From contig CAUJIL010000056.1 of NCBI GenBank assembly GCA_963204845.1, forward strand, positions 1-7,035: a DNA stretch of 7,035 nucleotides. The letters are read 5' to 3'. Shown here piece after piece: positions 6,868 to 7,035 of this stretch; within the stretch, counting starts at the first letter, position 1; the number at the start of each line of letters is the position of its first letter. The notes under the pieces were generated by a model, which saw only the letters and a program-made list of their open reading frames with translations, was not told the origin of the DNA and did no database searches. The translations under genes were made by a program, and so were the position numbers. The DNA comes from Pseudomonadota bacterium. GTDB taxonomy: Bacteria > Pseudomonadota > Gammaproteobacteria > Pseudomonadales > UBA5518.

Positions 6868-6886
6868 CGCCGACCGGGTCACGGCA
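6860..6886 (+). terminator. Hairpin over the bioD stop codon, possible operon-end structure
   Basis: A perfect 9-bp inverted repeat, TGCCGTGAC (6860-6868) and GTCACGGCA (6878-6886), encloses a 9-base loop. The left arm contains the bioD stop codon (6865-6867). No T-run follows, so it is not a standard intrinsic terminator. It could instead protect the operon mRNA 3' end or assist Rho-dependent ending. Confidence 0.4.
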
Positions 6887-6943
6887 GCGATGCGCGCTTG
6901 CGTATACACTGATAAGGGTCCACGAGCATGTCTGTCGGGTTGC

Positions 6944-6979
6944 AGAGGCTGTCGCAAAACCTCTCACCGTGGGGCGGTG
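6944..6979 (+). repeat. Two adjacent small inverted repeats in the intergenic tail
   Basis: AGAGG (6944-6948) pairs with CCTCT (6960-6964) across an 11-base loop, and directly after it CACCG (6965-6969) pairs with CGGTG (6975-6979) across TGGGG. Each stem is only 5 bp, so either alone could be chance; the back-to-back arrangement is what stands out. No T-run follows. Confidence 0.3.
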
Positions 6980-7008
6980 CCAGCGCGCGGCGGCGATTTC
7001 ACACCCGT

Positions 7009-7029
7009 GGGACGCCGTGAATACGTCCC
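7009..7029. repeat. Inverted repeat at the right edge, possible start of a dispersed palindromic element
   Basis: GGGACG (7009-7014) and CGTCCC (7024-7029) form a 6-bp inverted repeat around CCGTGAATA. The surrounding wording (GTGGGACGCCGTGAATACG, then TCCCTGTAGG) resembles, from memory, an intergenic repeat family seen in many copies in some GC-rich gammaproteobacteria. The window ends before the rest of such an element would appear, so the assignment is tentative. Confidence 0.4.
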
Positions 7030-7035
7030 TGTAGG

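Noticed and set aside
6861..6979. The hairpins after bioD as a riboswitch or a CRISPR-like repeat.
   Set aside because: The stems differ from each other, spacing is irregular, and the sequence does not match any riboswitch core I know, including c-di-GMP, glycine and TPP types.
6928..7020. A 30-codon frame starting at ATG 6928 downstream of bioD.
   Set aside because: The product is Arg/Ser-rich with no recognisable feature, AAGG is about 10 bases from the ATG, and the frame runs through the inverted repeats. A short chance frame is more likely.
1..7035. A hidden defence system, mobile element or other novel multi-gene system.
   Set aside because: Every stretch over 200 bases is accounted for by conserved housekeeping genes, apart from the lone acyltransferase. 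There are no transposase, integrase, nuclease or toxin motifs and no direct repeats suggesting insertion.

Overview
The window is GC-rich (about 70 % by eye) chromosomal DNA with dense, ordinary housekeeping genes. The order comF (reverse strand) / bioB-bioF-bioH-bioC-bioD, the Escherichia/Pseudomonas-type BioC-BioH route, and a BirA operator of the classical TTGTAAACC type all point to a GC-rich gammaproteobacterium. A purple-sulfur-like or related environmental lineage is plausible, but the genus cannot be fixed from this sequence. I see no insertion sequence, phage gene, CRISPR array, tRNA or rRNA.

Layout. Positions 1-702 (reverse strand) hold serine acetyltransferase cysE, whose last roughly 35-40 codons lie beyond the left edge. 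A 185-base divergent spacer follows, with a plausible cysE promoter. At 888-1610 is a left-handed beta-helix (hexapeptide repeat) acyltransferase of unknown substrate. Six bases further on, convergent to it, lies comF (1617-about 2318, reverse strand), a zinc-finger phosphoribosyltransferase-fold protein. Between and overlapping the divergent comF and bioB starts is a near-perfect BirA operator (2302-2334), whose right arm contains a consensus -35 box for bioB.

The biotin operon then runs forward: bioB (2398-3438), bioF (3454-4623, GTG start), a fused bioH-bioC gene (4620-6182) and bioD (6175-6867). Gaps are 15 bases, then overlaps of 4 and 8 bases, so the operon is tightly packed and probably translationally coupled. 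BioC methylates malonyl-ACP to let fatty acid synthesis build a pimeloyl chain, and BioH removes the methyl ester; here one polypeptide carries both. BioF makes KAPA, BioD makes dethiobiotin and BioB inserts sulfur. BioA, which makes DAPA between BioF and BioD, is not in the window. The operon ends in a 9-bp hairpin over the bioD stop codon, followed by about 150 bases with small inverted repeats and no convincing gene.

The most noteworthy points are the BirA operator embedded in the comF start region, the BioH-BioC fusion, the orphan acyltransferase and the palindromic tail. I found no evidence of a new biological system here.
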